This document shows positions 17,479-26,668 of a stretch of 64,000 nucleotides of DNA, piece after piece. Numbering within the stretch: the stretch's first letter is position 1; each line of letters opens with the position of its first letter. The stretch is from positions 62,001-126,000 of the forward strand of contig NZ_CP085342.1 of assembly GCF_020618475.1 (NCBI RefSeq), given 5' to 3'. This DNA is from Haladaptatus halobius. Its GTDB lineage: Archaea; Halobacteriota; Halobacteria; Halobacteriales; Haladaptataceae. The position numbers and the translations under genes are program-made. Below the pieces are notes generated by a model. That model was not told the origin of the DNA. It saw only the letters and a list, made by a program, of their open reading frames with translations, and did no database searches.

Positions 17479-19413
17479 ATGACTAATCAAGAGAATAGGC
17501 GAGGGAGTACGAAGGATTTCATAACGACCCGGCGTCAGTTGCTTGCATCTGGAGCAGCTGCCGCAACTGTCGGTTCAATCAGTACTAGAACGGCCTCTGC
17601 TGCCAGCACAGATACGATTACCATCATCCATGATACCCACTTTCATGGGCGCTTCGAGGGACGAGATGGCCGATCGATTGCCGAATATACAACCGCTATT
17701 CGAGAGCAATTGGCAGCGCACGATAATGCCGTGTTTTTCGGGAATGGTGATGACCTCTCTCCCTCGCTCATGGGCCTTGTTTTCAAAGGGAAACACATGA
17801 TAGATGCGCTCAATTACATCCATGATGACGTTGAAGGGAATTTCGTTGATGGCGCTGGCAACCATGACTTTGATTTTGGCGTCGACAATGCTTCCGCACG
17901 ATTTAATGAGAGTTCCTTCCCATGGGTTGTCGCCAACCTACTGACGCCGGATGGTAACCCGATTCCTGGAACGCAACGGTGGACGACTGTTGATGTCGGT
18001 CCAGTTACGGTAGGGGTGTTCGGTCTAGGTGTCGAAGACTTCCACGGCATCACCGCGTATCCAGACGAGTACCAAGTTATCGATCCAGTTGAAGCAGCCA
18101 AAACGGCGACAAAGGCGCTCAAAGCGCAAGAAAATGCAGATATTGTTGTTCTCGCTTCCCACACAAACCATAGCACACATAAAGAGATCGCTCAAGCAGT
18201 CGATGAACTCGATCTCATTGTTGGCTCACACTCTGGCGTGACGTTCGAGCATGTCCATGAACACAGTGGGACACTTGTAAGCGAAGTGGATGATCAGTTC
18301 AAATACCTTGGTGCGGTTACACTTAAGAAAAGTACTGGTGAACTCGTGGAATGGCAAAAGATCGATGTAACCGCTGGAGCATACCAGGCCGACTCGGGGA
18401 TGCAGGCGATCGTCGATGAGTGGCAGTCGAAGCTCAACGATGAATTCAATACTACTGTCGTCCGATCAGCAGTTGAATTAGACGCCCGCTTCAACACGAA
18501 TTACGGTCGTGAGAGTCGATACGGTAACCTCATCACCGATATTTTCCGAGCAGAACTCGATGCTGACATCGGCATCCAAAATCCAGGGGGCATCCGCTCG
18601 AACAAGACGTATGGCCCTGGAGCAATCTCGAAAAAAGACATCTACAACACTCTTCCCTTCCCAAACACTCTTGTCAAACTTGAGCTAAGTGGCAAAATTC
18701 TTGTCGAGACGATCACATCTTCGATCCGTGCATTGCCCTGGAGTTCATATGGGATTCAACCGGCGATGCAAATCTTGGGCGTTCAATACGAGTATTCAGG
18801 TCATAACGGTGATCCCCAGGTTGAGAACGTCTTCGTAAATGGTGAGGCCCTCAACCCTGAGGCAACGTACACAGTAGCGACGAACAACTACGTGGCTGAG
18901 AATTGGGATTCACTCTCCTCTGCGACACTCGTCCAAGAGACCTCACAGCTGCTCGCTGACGTAGTGGTTGATCACCTCGCGCCAAAAGAGAGGATTTCGC
19001 CCGAAATCGAAAATCGAATCCTTCGAGTCGATTCAGAAGTTGGCGGGAGCGAAGCACGTCGCCGTGGAACAGATTCGGATATTAGTGTTATTGTTGGGAA
19101 ACCAGAACAGGCCATCTCAGTTAGCTCACAGCCGGCAGCTTACCATGGAATCACGAAGACAGGAACCGAAATCCCTGCAACAGATGTCCAGGTATTGGAC
19201 GATGCTGTCAAGGTGTTCTTCGATCCTGCAATATTCCCCGATGCGTACGAGCGTGCTCATCTTCGAGTATTTGGCGAGTTTGAGCCTGATGATAAAGCAT
19301 ATGGATATCATCGCGATGATGAAACACTGTATGATCTTCCTGTCTCGGTTGTCTATGATACTTATCGATTGAAAGCCCCTGTCGGCGAAGTGCAGCGTAA
19401 TAAAACTCCGTAA
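17479..19413 (+). CDS. Tat-exported 5'-nucleotidase / cyclic-nucleotide phosphodiesterase (UshA-like)
   Basis: Secreted dinuclear-metal phosphatase acting on nucleotides. Tat leader TTRRQLLASGAAAATVG. Metallophosphatase domain (about 45-290) with DTHFHGRFEGRDG, GNGDDLSP, GAGNHDFDFG, VLASHTNHS and VGSHSGV, which hold the metal ligands. The 5'-nucleotidase C-terminal domain (about 325-500) has GNLITDIFRAELDADIGIQN and the substrate-binding GGIRSN. A further about 110 residues (540-644) form an extra C-terminal domain I do not recognise. With EEP nucleases next door it would complete nucleic acid breakdown to nucleoside and phosphate. Confidence 0.9.
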   Translation: MTNQENRRGSTKDFITTRRQLLASGAAAATVGSISTRTASAASTDTITIIHDTHFHGRFEGRDGRSIAEYTTAIREQLAAHDNAVFFGNGDDLSPSLMGLVFKGKHMIDALNYIHDDVEGNFVDGAGNHDFDFGVDNASARFNESSFPWVVANLLTPDGNPIPGTQRWTTVDVGPVTVGVFGLGVEDFHGITAYPDEYQVIDPVEAAKTATKALKAQENADIVVLASHTNHSTHKEIAQAVDELDLIVGSHSGVTFEHVHEHSGTLVSEVDDQFKYLGAVTLKKSTGELVEWQKIDVTAGAYQADSGMQAIVDEWQSKLNDEFNTTVVRSAVELDARFNTNYGRESRYGNLITDIFRAELDADIGIQNPGGIRSNKTYGPGAISKKDIYNTLPFPNTLVKLELSGKILVETITSSIRALPWSSYGIQPAMQILGVQYEYSGHNGDPQVENVFVNGEALNPEATYTVATNNYVAENWDSLSSATLVQETSQLLADVVVDHLAPKERISPEIENRILRVDSEVGGSEARRRGTDSDISVIVGKPEQAISVSSQPAAYHGITKTGTEIPATDVQVLDDAVKVFFDPAIFPDAYERAHLRVFGEFEPDDKAYGYHRDDETLYDLPVSVVYDTYRLKAPVGEVQRNKTP

Positions 19414-19870
19414 CTGCCCAGTATTCACATCAGAAGGTTTCTCTAAGCGATGATCTACTAGCTGGGCAAATTCTTCAAATATCTGAGCGTACTTATTAGA
19501 AAGAATAAGAATGATATTTAGCGGAAGAATTATAAAGAATATATATTATTATAAAGAATATGTATTATAAAGAATATGTAATTATAAAATTTTTATTTGT
19601 ATTATAAGAAGTCAGGGATGGGAGAAAGATCTACTCCCACCGACTGTGAGTGTTGCACGGAATGAGCGGTGCGATAGACAACGGAGTATGGCAACTAGTT
19701 TCGAACCTTGTGGACCAAACTCCGACTGGTTTGCCCTCAACGACCAAGGGCAGATCACGCAAAGCTTCCCTTCTTATCGTTTCTTTATATTTCCTTCGAC
19801 TTCGTGTATGTATCACACTGTACTCTCACATCCGATTCTGATCTCCGTCAATAGTATCACTTTCTCATTA
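19414..19870. other. intergenic, AT-rich, end of phosphatase island
   Basis: Contains the 16-bp tandem repeats listed separately. Two plus-strand open frames near 19646-20035 have no family resemblance and overlap the HalOD1 gene; I regard them as shadows. Confidence 0.4.
19529..19590 (+). repeat. 16-bp AT-rich tandem repeat, three and a half copies
   Basis: ATTATAAAGAATATRT occurs at 19529-19544, 19548-19563 and 19564-19579, followed by a partial copy (ATTATAAAAT) at 19581-19590. Copies two and three are identical and directly abutting. No replication gene is near. Confidence 0.8.
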
Positions 19871-20149
19871 TTACTTATCCTCGCGGATACGGGCGCAAAG
19901 CCCCTCATTCATCCATATTTCGAGCATCATCCCTTTTATCTCGAGCTCGACGGAATTGATCATGGACGGGCGGTGAGCGAACAAGTCATTGAGGGCGTCG
20001 AGATCGACGTGGTCGTAGAATCGGAACTCTGGTGAGTTTAAGTCAATGCTGTCGCAGTCGGCCAGTGCTTCGAGGGCGATATCACATGCGTTTGTTGGGG
20101 TTCGCCCGGTCGGTGTCTCAGGCATAGCGTCCGGATTTGAATGTTCCAT
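19871..20149 (-). CDS. HalOD1-domain protein
   Basis: A 92-residue protein made almost entirely of a halobacterial output domain (HalOD1): an N-terminal helix region (DIALEALADCDSIDL) followed by YDHVDLDALNDLFAHRP and the beta hairpin VELEIKGMMLEIWM. In haloarchaea HalOD1 is the output module of many signalling proteins; alone it may act as a partner or regulator. It precedes, on the same strand, nothing obvious. A related two-domain protein is at 28.7-30.0 kb. Confidence 0.7.
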   Translation of the reverse strand: MEHSNPDAMPETPTGRTPTNACDIALEALADCDSIDLNSPEFRFYDHVDLDALNDLFAHRPSMINSVELEIKGMMLEIWMNEGLCARIREDK

Positions 20150-20269
20150 GCTTTTCTCCGGGGCCCCAACACTGGGTGGTACACCTCTGGGAAAATTAGT
20201 AAAAATGACGGCTAAAGTGAAGGTGATGTGTGATACCTCGCCTATCAGTGGAGGTCAAGACCAATCCCA

Positions 20270-20506
20270 CTATTTAGTGAATTCGTCTAACTGATCGCCT
20301 GCATACCAGATCCGCCCTTCTGGATGATCGCGCTCAAGCCAGCCACTCTCTTCGAGTTGGCGGAGTACTTGCCGAATCGTACTGTTTGATGGCGGATTCT
20401 CTGGTAAGTGCAGGCGCTCTTTGAGATCGGGCAGGCGAAACTCTCCTTCCTCAGTCGCCAATTCAAGGGCTGCTAGGACGATTTTCGTCGACCGGTGTGT
20501 CGCCAT
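20270..20506 (-). CDS. winged-helix DNA-binding protein, 78 aa
   Basis: Small transcription-regulator-like protein. Start placed at the ATG giving MATHRSTKIVLAALELATEE, because the upstream extension (MILDGDTEIGSVYLFLQ...) is hydrophobic and unlike the family. The helix-turn-helix (LPDLKERLHLPENPPSNSTI) is followed by the recognition helix RQVLRQLEESGWLERD and a wing. It is on the same strand as the HalOD1 gene, about 120 bases upstream of it. No partner or operator is evident. Confidence 0.65.
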   Translation of the reverse strand: MATHRSTKIVLAALELATEEGEFRLPDLKERLHLPENPPSNSTIRQVLRQLEESGWLERDHPEGRIWYAGDQLDEFTK

Positions 20507-20939
20507 TAGCAACATAAGGAAGGGCTGCAAAAATAAGTATACAGAGCCTATCTCCGTGTCACCATCCAAAATCACTCTCTAGTTGTTAATTGCCTGATTC
20601 GGTCAATGGCTGAATGGCGAAATTTAATGTAACGAGGTATGGTTGAGAACCTTATTAATGTAGGCTTCAGGCGATCTATCATCCGAATCAAGCAATATCT
20701 CATTTCATCTTAGTACTTCTATTTAGACCATAAGCGGAAGTGAAATCTGCCGGGTCGCTGCCCCCGAGGAAGCAGATTTCGTCCAGCCAAATCGCTCATC
20801 GCCTCGACATCCGGATTCATTCTTTCAGCGTCTGATTTAACGAAACAGAACACTAGCGATCGAGTAATTACAAGTTAGTATGATAATACCTTAGGCCCCA
20901 TATTTTCATCGATAAGTATGATGAAATTTCTCGGTTTGT
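20507..20939. other. intergenic, no supported gene
   Basis: AT-rich region with TATA-like runs. Short stop-broken stretches near 20740-20830 may be debris of the transposase fragment that follows. Confidence 0.3.
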
Positions 20940-21068
20940 AAGGTCGCTGTGTGGGTACTCGCTCGCAACGAGACTGAAACTACGATTACGTGGCAATTCA
21001 CGACTGACGATGTTCGAACGAAACTCCACCGACTCTATCCGGTTATAGGGAAGGACGACGAAACCTAG
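20940..21068 (+). pseudogene. transposase C-terminal remnant
   Basis: A 42-codon open frame without a start reads VAVWVLARNETETTITWQFT and then TDDVRTKLHRLYP before a stop. The ITWQFTTDDVRTKLHRLYP pattern resembles the helical segment of haloarchaeal IS630-type transposases as I remember them. No other domains or inverted repeats were found, so it is a fragment. Confidence 0.4.
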
Positions 21069-21156
21069 TCACTCGACGGTTGAGAGCGTACTAGATATGG
21101 AGATAGTCGAAAAGCATAGTTCTATACAGATACTGTCGAAAGCCCTTGGTGCACGA

Positions 21157-22458
21157 ATGCGATTGATCCAACTAACGATCCCACAGGACAAACAGGATAT
21201 CGTCTGCCGGATTCTTGAGCAGCGGGATCTCGATTTCACTCTCACTGCCGAGACGTCTGGCCGTGACTATGATGCTGTTGTCTCGATCCCCGTCGAAACA
21301 GACGAAGTAGAGGATCTGTTAGATGCCTTTCGTAGTGTCGGCATCGAACGTGATGGCTACGCACTCGTCACTGATGTCGAAGCGATTCTCTCCCAGAAAC
21401 CTGAAACAGATGATGATGACGACACGCTAATCGATGTTAATCGTATATCACGGGATGAGCTCCGGGCACAGGCAGCAGAGATGGCTGCGTTCACGCCGAA
21501 TTTCATGCTGTTCACGATCATCAGCACTGTCGTCGCCGCTGCTGGCTTACTGACTGACAGTGCTGCGGTCGTTGTGGGCAGTATGGTGATCGCCCCTTTA
21601 CTCGGACCGACTGTCGGGGCAAGTGTCGGGAGTATCGTCAACGATGACGAGCTTTTCCGTGAGGGAGTGAAAGCCCAGTTTCTCGGCCTCGTCCTTGCTG
21701 TGACCAGTGCGACAGCGTTTGCAGTGATTGCAAAACTCACTCTATTTCCGAATATCGACATCCGAGCGCTCGGTGAAGTTGCTGCACGCGTCAACCCAGG
21801 TGCGCTTTCACTCGTTATTGCGCTTGGATCAGGAGCAGCCGGAGCGTTGTCACTCACTGCCGGCGCAAGTGCACCGTTGGTTGGAGTGATGATCGCAGCC
21901 GCCCTCATTCCACCTGCTGCTGCTGTCGGTCTGGGAATCGCCTATGGTGATTCCGTGCTTGTCGTCAGTGCCGGAATTCTCGTGTTGGTCAACATTCTCT
22001 CGATCAATTTCGCCAGTTTAGCTGTACTCTGGCTACGTGGGTATCGTCCTGATCACTGGTTTGAAGAAGATCTTGTCCGGCGCATCACACTCAAACGAAT
22101 TGCCGTGCTTACTATGGGTATTCTCGTGCTTTCTTCCTTTCTGGTGGTCACGTCGGTCGATCTCCAGCGAAACGCCAAATTTGAATCAACGGTCAGCACA
22201 ACCGCTGAAGAAAGCGGACTCACTGTTTTGTCGATGGATGTTGAGTATCAAACGAAGCTGTTCTCTCGCCATCCCGATCAGGTTGTGCTACGAGTGGCAA
22301 CGAACAATGACCGGGCTGCAGATGCACTTCGTCGACGAATCAAGCAACGGACTAACATCGATACCTCTGTTGTCATTATCCGTGAAAACATTGAGACGTC
22401 CACAGAAGCTCGAGCACAACAGAGGGCCCTGTCACCTACCAGAGGGGTGTTGCAGTAG
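21157..22458 (+). CDS. DUF389 / TIGR00341-family membrane protein
   Basis: Integral membrane protein of about 433 residues. The start ATG giving MRLIQLTIPQDKQDIVCRIL matches the usual haloarchaeal start; the frame is open 20 codons further upstream. The N-terminal about 90 residues form an ACT-like cytoplasmic domain, then SRDELRAQAAEM, then six or more helices with the family segments GSMVIAPLLGPTVGASVGSI and GVMIAAALIPPAAAVGLG. The C-terminal about 100 residues are soluble. Function of the family is not established; transport or membrane stress roles have been proposed. A paralogue is at 33.3-34.6 kb. Confidence 0.85.
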   Translation: MRLIQLTIPQDKQDIVCRILEQRDLDFTLTAETSGRDYDAVVSIPVETDEVEDLLDAFRSVGIERDGYALVTDVEAILSQKPETDDDDDTLIDVNRISRDELRAQAAEMAAFTPNFMLFTIISTVVAAAGLLTDSAAVVVGSMVIAPLLGPTVGASVGSIVNDDELFREGVKAQFLGLVLAVTSATAFAVIAKLTLFPNIDIRALGEVAARVNPGALSLVIALGSGAAGALSLTAGASAPLVGVMIAAALIPPAAAVGLGIAYGDSVLVVSAGILVLVNILSINFASLAVLWLRGYRPDHWFEEDLVRRITLKRIAVLTMGILVLSSFLVVTSVDLQRNAKFESTVSTTAEESGLTVLSMDVEYQTKLFSRHPDQVVLRVATNNDRAADALRRRIKQRTNIDTSVVIIRENIETSTEARAQQRALSPTRGVLQ

Positions 22459-22618
22459 GTGCCTGTCCCTGTCTTGTTGTTGCCTCAACACTCGTAGAGA
22501 AGGAACGTTTGTGACGATTTCGCCACAGCTATGCATTTGACCACTATAAAAGGGGAACTCCGATTAGGAGAAGTTGCCAGCCGATTCAACTACCCAAAAA
22601 CAACTTCCCCGTAGCCAG

Positions 22619-23464
22619 CTACTCCGTGATCTCAACCGCTCCTTCGAGCGTTCGGACTGGATAGGGCATGTCAATTGCCTCGGCATCAAGCCGCTCTTTG
22701 ACCGCTTGTACTAACTCCGATCGAATCCGCGTGAAGTTGCCTCGGCCAGGTTCACCGATCCAGAACCGAGTTTGCAACCCAACATACGAATCAGCAAGCT
22801 CAGTCACCCGAATATCCGGCGCCGGATCGTCGAGGATTTCATCGTGCTGTCGAGCTTCGTCGAGAATCACGTCTTTTGCATGGTCGATATCGTCATCGTA
22901 GCCGATGCCAAAGACGAATTTCTGCCGCAGCTTATCATAGGCCACCGGATTCTTCACCGCCTCATTTGCTAAGTCACTATTCGGTACGGTAATTCGTTCA
23001 TTATCGAACGTTCGAACTCGAGTGACACGGAGGTCGATATCTTCGACTCGCCCTTCCCCACCGCTCCACTCGATCCAATCACCAACCGTGAACGGGCGGT
23101 CTTTGAGAATAAAGATCCCAGCAACAAAGTTGCCAAGTAATTCTTGGGCGGCAAACCCGATGGCAAGTACGATAGCACCAGCAAACACACCGAACGCGGC
23201 AATAACACCACCAAAGCCGGCGACCGTGAACGCGAGCGCAATGGCAAGTACCCAGACGAGAACGCCAGCCACATTTTCGGCGAGACTACGAACAGCTGGG
23301 TCATGTCCCTGCTCCTTGAGGACACGGGTGAGCAGTGGGATGAGTACATTCTGTCCGATCAAGTACACGACGACGAGCGTTGCAAGGAACAGCGCGGCGG
23401 GAATGACATAATTACTGACAATAGACGAAGTTGAGAGTGTATTACTTGCCTGCAGCGGGATCAT
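22619..23464 (-). CDS. mscS: small mechanosensitive ion channel (MscS family)
   Basis: A pressure-release channel for osmotic downshock. Start at the ATG giving MIPLQASNTL, which has GGAG five bases upstream; the frame extends 20 codons further. Three to four N-terminal helices, the pore-lining third with Gly/Ala repeats (GGVIAAFGVFAGAIVLAIGF), then the beta domain with FVAGIFILKDRPFTVGDWIE and VEDIDLRVTRVRTFDNE, and the alpha-beta vestibule. About 281 residues, the size of the short MscS type. A close paralogue is at 26.7 kb. It precedes the YihY gene's end on the same strand. Confidence 0.9.
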   Translation of the reverse strand: MIPLQASNTLSTSSIVSNYVIPAALFLATLVVVYLIGQNVLIPLLTRVLKEQGHDPAVRSLAENVAGVLVWVLAIALAFTVAGFGGVIAAFGVFAGAIVLAIGFAAQELLGNFVAGIFILKDRPFTVGDWIEWSGGEGRVEDIDLRVTRVRTFDNERITVPNSDLANEAVKNPVAYDKLRQKFVFGIGYDDDIDHAKDVILDEARQHDEILDDPAPDIRVTELADSYVGLQTRFWIGEPGRGNFTRIRSELVQAVKERLDAEAIDMPYPVRTLEGAVEITE

Positions 23465-23545
23465 CAAACTCCGATCCAACACTAAATTCAATACCATAAT
23501 TTGGATCGACAATCGAAGAGCCATTTTATAAATGTTTTGTCCACA

Positions 23546-24598
23546 TTATTCTCCGTGTTCGTCAGTACTCTCAATCCACCGCACTCGAATTTCGTACTGG
23601 TTACCATCATCGGTTTGTGTCGTTTTCTCGATTAGCTCAATCGTGGCAGGCCGCTCTGTAATCGAGTTCAAGAACGATTCGTCGATTGGTATTTCTCTAG
23701 CTACCATTCGCTCATAGCGTCCGAACACTTGTTCTCGAAAGAGGCGAACATACCGAGCAGCTTCATCGTAGGTGAGTGATCGATACCATGTTTCTGTCTT
23801 TTTATCTGTTGTTTCAGTCCATTTTGCAAGAACCGCGTTCAGTACTGCCCCAATGAGCAATACTAATCCACTGAAATAGAGCCATGTGACTAAGAGAAGT
23901 ACCGCGCCGAGGATACCCGAGGCACTCGACCCAACCACCTGCACATAGATTTGAAACAGGCCCTGAAGTGCTGTCCATCCTACTGCCGCAAATATCGTCC
24001 CAGGAAGTACCCCACGTGGTGTGGTTTCGACCCCAGGAAAGAGATAGTACATCGGAAAAAATGCAATGGTGAGTGCCATAATCAACACGATTGGATTGAG
24101 CAGTTCGATAAATGGAACTGCAGGAAAGAGAGCAAGGAGTGTACCTGCAATAATCGTTGCAACCACTGCAAATCCGATCGCGAACAGAACGATGAGCCCA
24201 TCACGTACCTGGTCGAGAATGGATTCATCGATTTCGGCTGCATAGATTTCGGAGAAGGCAGTATCCAATCCACGGAAGAGCTTTAATGCGCCCCACATGA
24301 GCGTTAGAATTCCCACGATGGAAGCACTCGCTCGTCCCTGTTCACTTGCAAGTGTGGTTTTAGCAAGCTCACCAATTGCGGGAGAAAGAGAGCGTGCGAA
24401 GGTGATTACTTGGGTTTGCAAGTTATTGCTTCCAATCGCTGCAAACACCAGAAATGCAAGGAGCAGGAGAGGTAGAAGAGAGATAAAGGCATGGTATGCG
24501 ATACTCCCTGCGAGGAACGTTACCTGCTTTTCCTGTATTTCGGTTCGAACCGACTGAGCGACTGTGATACCGTTCTGAACTGATGGAGACATAATCAA
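23546..24598 (-). CDS. YihY/BrkB-family inner membrane protein
   Basis: An integral membrane protein of 350 residues with six predicted helices and the family signature near the N-terminus (VTFLAGSIAYHAFISLLPLL), the FRGLDTAFSEIY segment and LYFSGLVLLIGAVLNAVL in the last helix. The C-terminal about 80 residues are acidic and cytoplasmic. The family was once named as RNase BN, which is now rejected, and its function is unknown. Same strand as, and upstream of, the MscS gene. Confidence 0.88.
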   Translation of the reverse strand: MIMSPSVQNGITVAQSVRTEIQEKQVTFLAGSIAYHAFISLLPLLLLAFLVFAAIGSNNLQTQVITFARSLSPAIGELAKTTLASEQGRASASIVGILTLMWGALKLFRGLDTAFSEIYAAEIDESILDQVRDGLIVLFAIGFAVVATIIAGTLLALFPAVPFIELLNPIVLIMALTIAFFPMYYLFPGVETTPRGVLPGTIFAAVGWTALQGLFQIYVQVVGSSASGILGAVLLLVTWLYFSGLVLLIGAVLNAVLAKWTETTDKKTETWYRSLTYDEAARYVRLFREQVFGRYERMVAREIPIDESFLNSITERPATIELIEKTTQTDDGNQYEIRVRWIESTDEHGE

Positions 24599-24647
24599 TA
24601 AAGACGGTTTGATTTCAAGGTTCCACCGACAGTATATAAACTCTCTC

Positions 24648-24887
24648 CTACTCGGGTTTCCAGTCCAGTTTAATGGTCACTGATTCACGACTTCCGCGGA
24701 GTACCGATGACGATTCTCGAGTGCCGATCTCGTAGCCGACAGAGGCTGCTGGTGAGAGCGTCACTGTTTTATTGCCGACATCGATATTGGCGTCTCCACC
24801 TTCTCGAAGTTCGTGTGCAATTGCTTGCAATCGATCAGCGACTTCTTCTCGCGAAATCTTCTCTTCGTGGAGAATTTTCTCTGATAT
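24648..24887 (-). CDS. amphi-Trp domain protein, ATA at the start position
   Basis: Small protein of the amphi-Trp domain family, common in haloarchaea as single-domain proteins: SEKILHEEKISREEVADRLQ, then AIAHELREGGDANIDVG and the terminal TIKLDWKPE. Homologues usually begin with a Met directly before this acidic segment; here the codon is ATA and the next upstream codons run into a stop (TAA CTC CTC CTG ATA). The first downstream canonical starts are TTG and CTG or the Met at 24830, which would cut the domain. So either the ATG has mutated to ATA or a non-ATG start is used. Function unknown. Confidence 0.65.
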   Translation of the reverse strand: MSEKILHEEKISREEVADRLQAIAHELREGGDANIDVGNKTVTLSPAASVGYEIGTRESSSVLRGSRESVTIKLDWKPE

Positions 24888-25742
24888 CAGGAGGAGTTAT
24901 CTCAAACCAACAGTATAGGTGTTTTGGTTAAGATCTGGATCAATGATGAACCAGAGAAAATCTTTCTCTCATGAGCACTATCTAGTTTAACTTCTCTTCG
25001 ACAGATGTTCGGTCGTTGCATGGTTGATATAGTCTCTGATGATCATGGTAATGTACAAATTAGTCAAGCCACCACTGGACGTTCCGACGACCACCCACGG
25101 CGTATAGAAGCGATTTGTAGGTTGAGCATGTAAAACTACTTTTCAACCTGTTCGATTTCGACTACTTAATTCCAGATGAACCCGTCACACTGTTTGATGA
25201 TACGCACAGTCGAAACTCAGGCGAAGTTTCATCGAGGCGGACGGTCACTGGCGGATCTGGCTGATTACTGATGGCTGCGAGTAAGTTTTACTCGCTGCTT
25301 GACGCAGTCAACAGCGAGTCAATTGCCGAGTAATTCGGCATCGACACTACACGAAAAACACGGATTCCATAACCATCTTCGATTGGATAACTTCAAAAGA
25401 GTCAATTCATCGGATTCACTGGCTGAACTCTCCGAGAAACAGATAGCCACGTCCAGTCGGTTTCTATGGCTGGCTCAACCTTCTCCCCGACGCACGAACG
25501 ACTTCGACTACTGCGCAGTCGTTTGACCACGTTTAAATTGCTCCACCGCAGTATCACCAGCTCGATGTTCAGCACAAGTGTCTGAAGTGGACCGATCGAA
25601 CTATCGCCGTGATCGACGCAGTGCCTCTCATTCTCACCTGATTAATTCCCACCTTAAATTTATTAATTAATAATAGGATCATCTGTGAAATACAGCCAAG
25701 TGATCTTTTTATAAGATATCTAATCTGACTTGGACAGCGATA
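24888..25742. other. intergenic, possible mobile-element debris
   Basis: Several short open pieces broken by stops, for example FNLFDFDYLIPDEPVTLFDD (plus strand, about 25145-25200) and a Ser-rich frame near 25299-25526. None can be assigned. The pattern of one open piece after another suggests a decayed gene, perhaps an insertion sequence. Confidence 0.3.
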
Positions 25743-26180
25743 TTAGAATACGGAGTCGGCTGTTGCAGCACCAACAACACTGAAAACCGCGCTGACACTT
25801 ATTGCTTTGAATGTGACAGCTACATAGACCGATGTTGTTACGACTTCATTATGTCCGGGGATGAATGTCGCTGGTGAATTAAATGTGAACGCAAGTAGAA
25901 GAACCGATGAAAAGGCAATAATGATGAGTGAGATAAATCGGAGTGGAAGACCAATGATCGACGCCTCGTGATCTGGATCGCGGTCATCATCCGCTTCGTA
26001 GAGTGCTCCATACCCAATAGCAAAGACAATCCCAACGGCGACCAAAGCGTGGAGCCACGACATATTACTTGCTAACCACCATACTTCGTCGGTGACGACG
26101 AATGGTCCCGCAAACAGAAAGCCGCCGACGAATTGCTGAGCAACATCCGCAAATTGGAAACGGCGATTTTGCCGACTCAT
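25743..26180 (-). CDS. DUF2391-like membrane protein
   Basis: A 145-residue membrane protein with four hydrophobic segments. The N-terminal FADVAQQFVGGFLFAGPFVV segment followed by TDEVWWLA is characteristic of the DUF2391 (TIGR02587) family as I remember it. A short acidic loop (EADDDRDPDHEAS) lies between helices two and three. Shorter than full-length family members, but the termini look natural. Function unknown. Confidence 0.65.
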   Translation of the reverse strand: MSRQNRRFQFADVAQQFVGGFLFAGPFVVTDEVWWLASNMSWLHALVAVGIVFAIGYGALYEADDDRDPDHEASIIGLPLRFISLIIIAFSSVLLLAFTFNSPATFIPGHNEVVTTSVYVAVTFKAISVSAVFSVVGAATADSVF

Positions 26181-26668
26181 ATACTACCTCATCCCACCGA
26201 ACGGTACTAATATTTCTGGAGATGATTGATTCTTTGTGCTGTGATCGATAGCATTTCATGCTATCGACGGTCGTCTGGCTGGGTATCATCAGTATATCTC
26301 CGTGATGACTTACTCGGGGTTTATCACTGCAATCAAACAGCGCAGTAATGTAGGAAGGTCAATATGGGTTACTCCAACTGACGCCAAATGATTTCTATCA
26401 TTGCCACTACTGAGCATTATTACAATAGAATCTAACAACTAGAAGATCATTCTTTTTAAGACATAAATATTGAAATGCCCTACGCTACCACAGTGGGTTA
26501 GGTATGAAACAACGACTAATCGAAATATCTGAACGGTCCTCTATACCATCTTCGCATAGCGCGTTCGATGTGGGCATTATATAATAGCAATGCGTTCGAC
26601 GAATAAATGATAGTACGTACGGTAACCAGTTAAGAGTCTAATACTAATGAGCAAATCAAGAGGATAGT
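26181..26668. other. intergenic, divergent promoter region
   Basis: Separates the divergent DUF2391 and MscS genes. AT-rich, with no supported gene. GAGGATAGT lies directly before the MscS start as a possible ribosome site. Confidence 0.35.
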
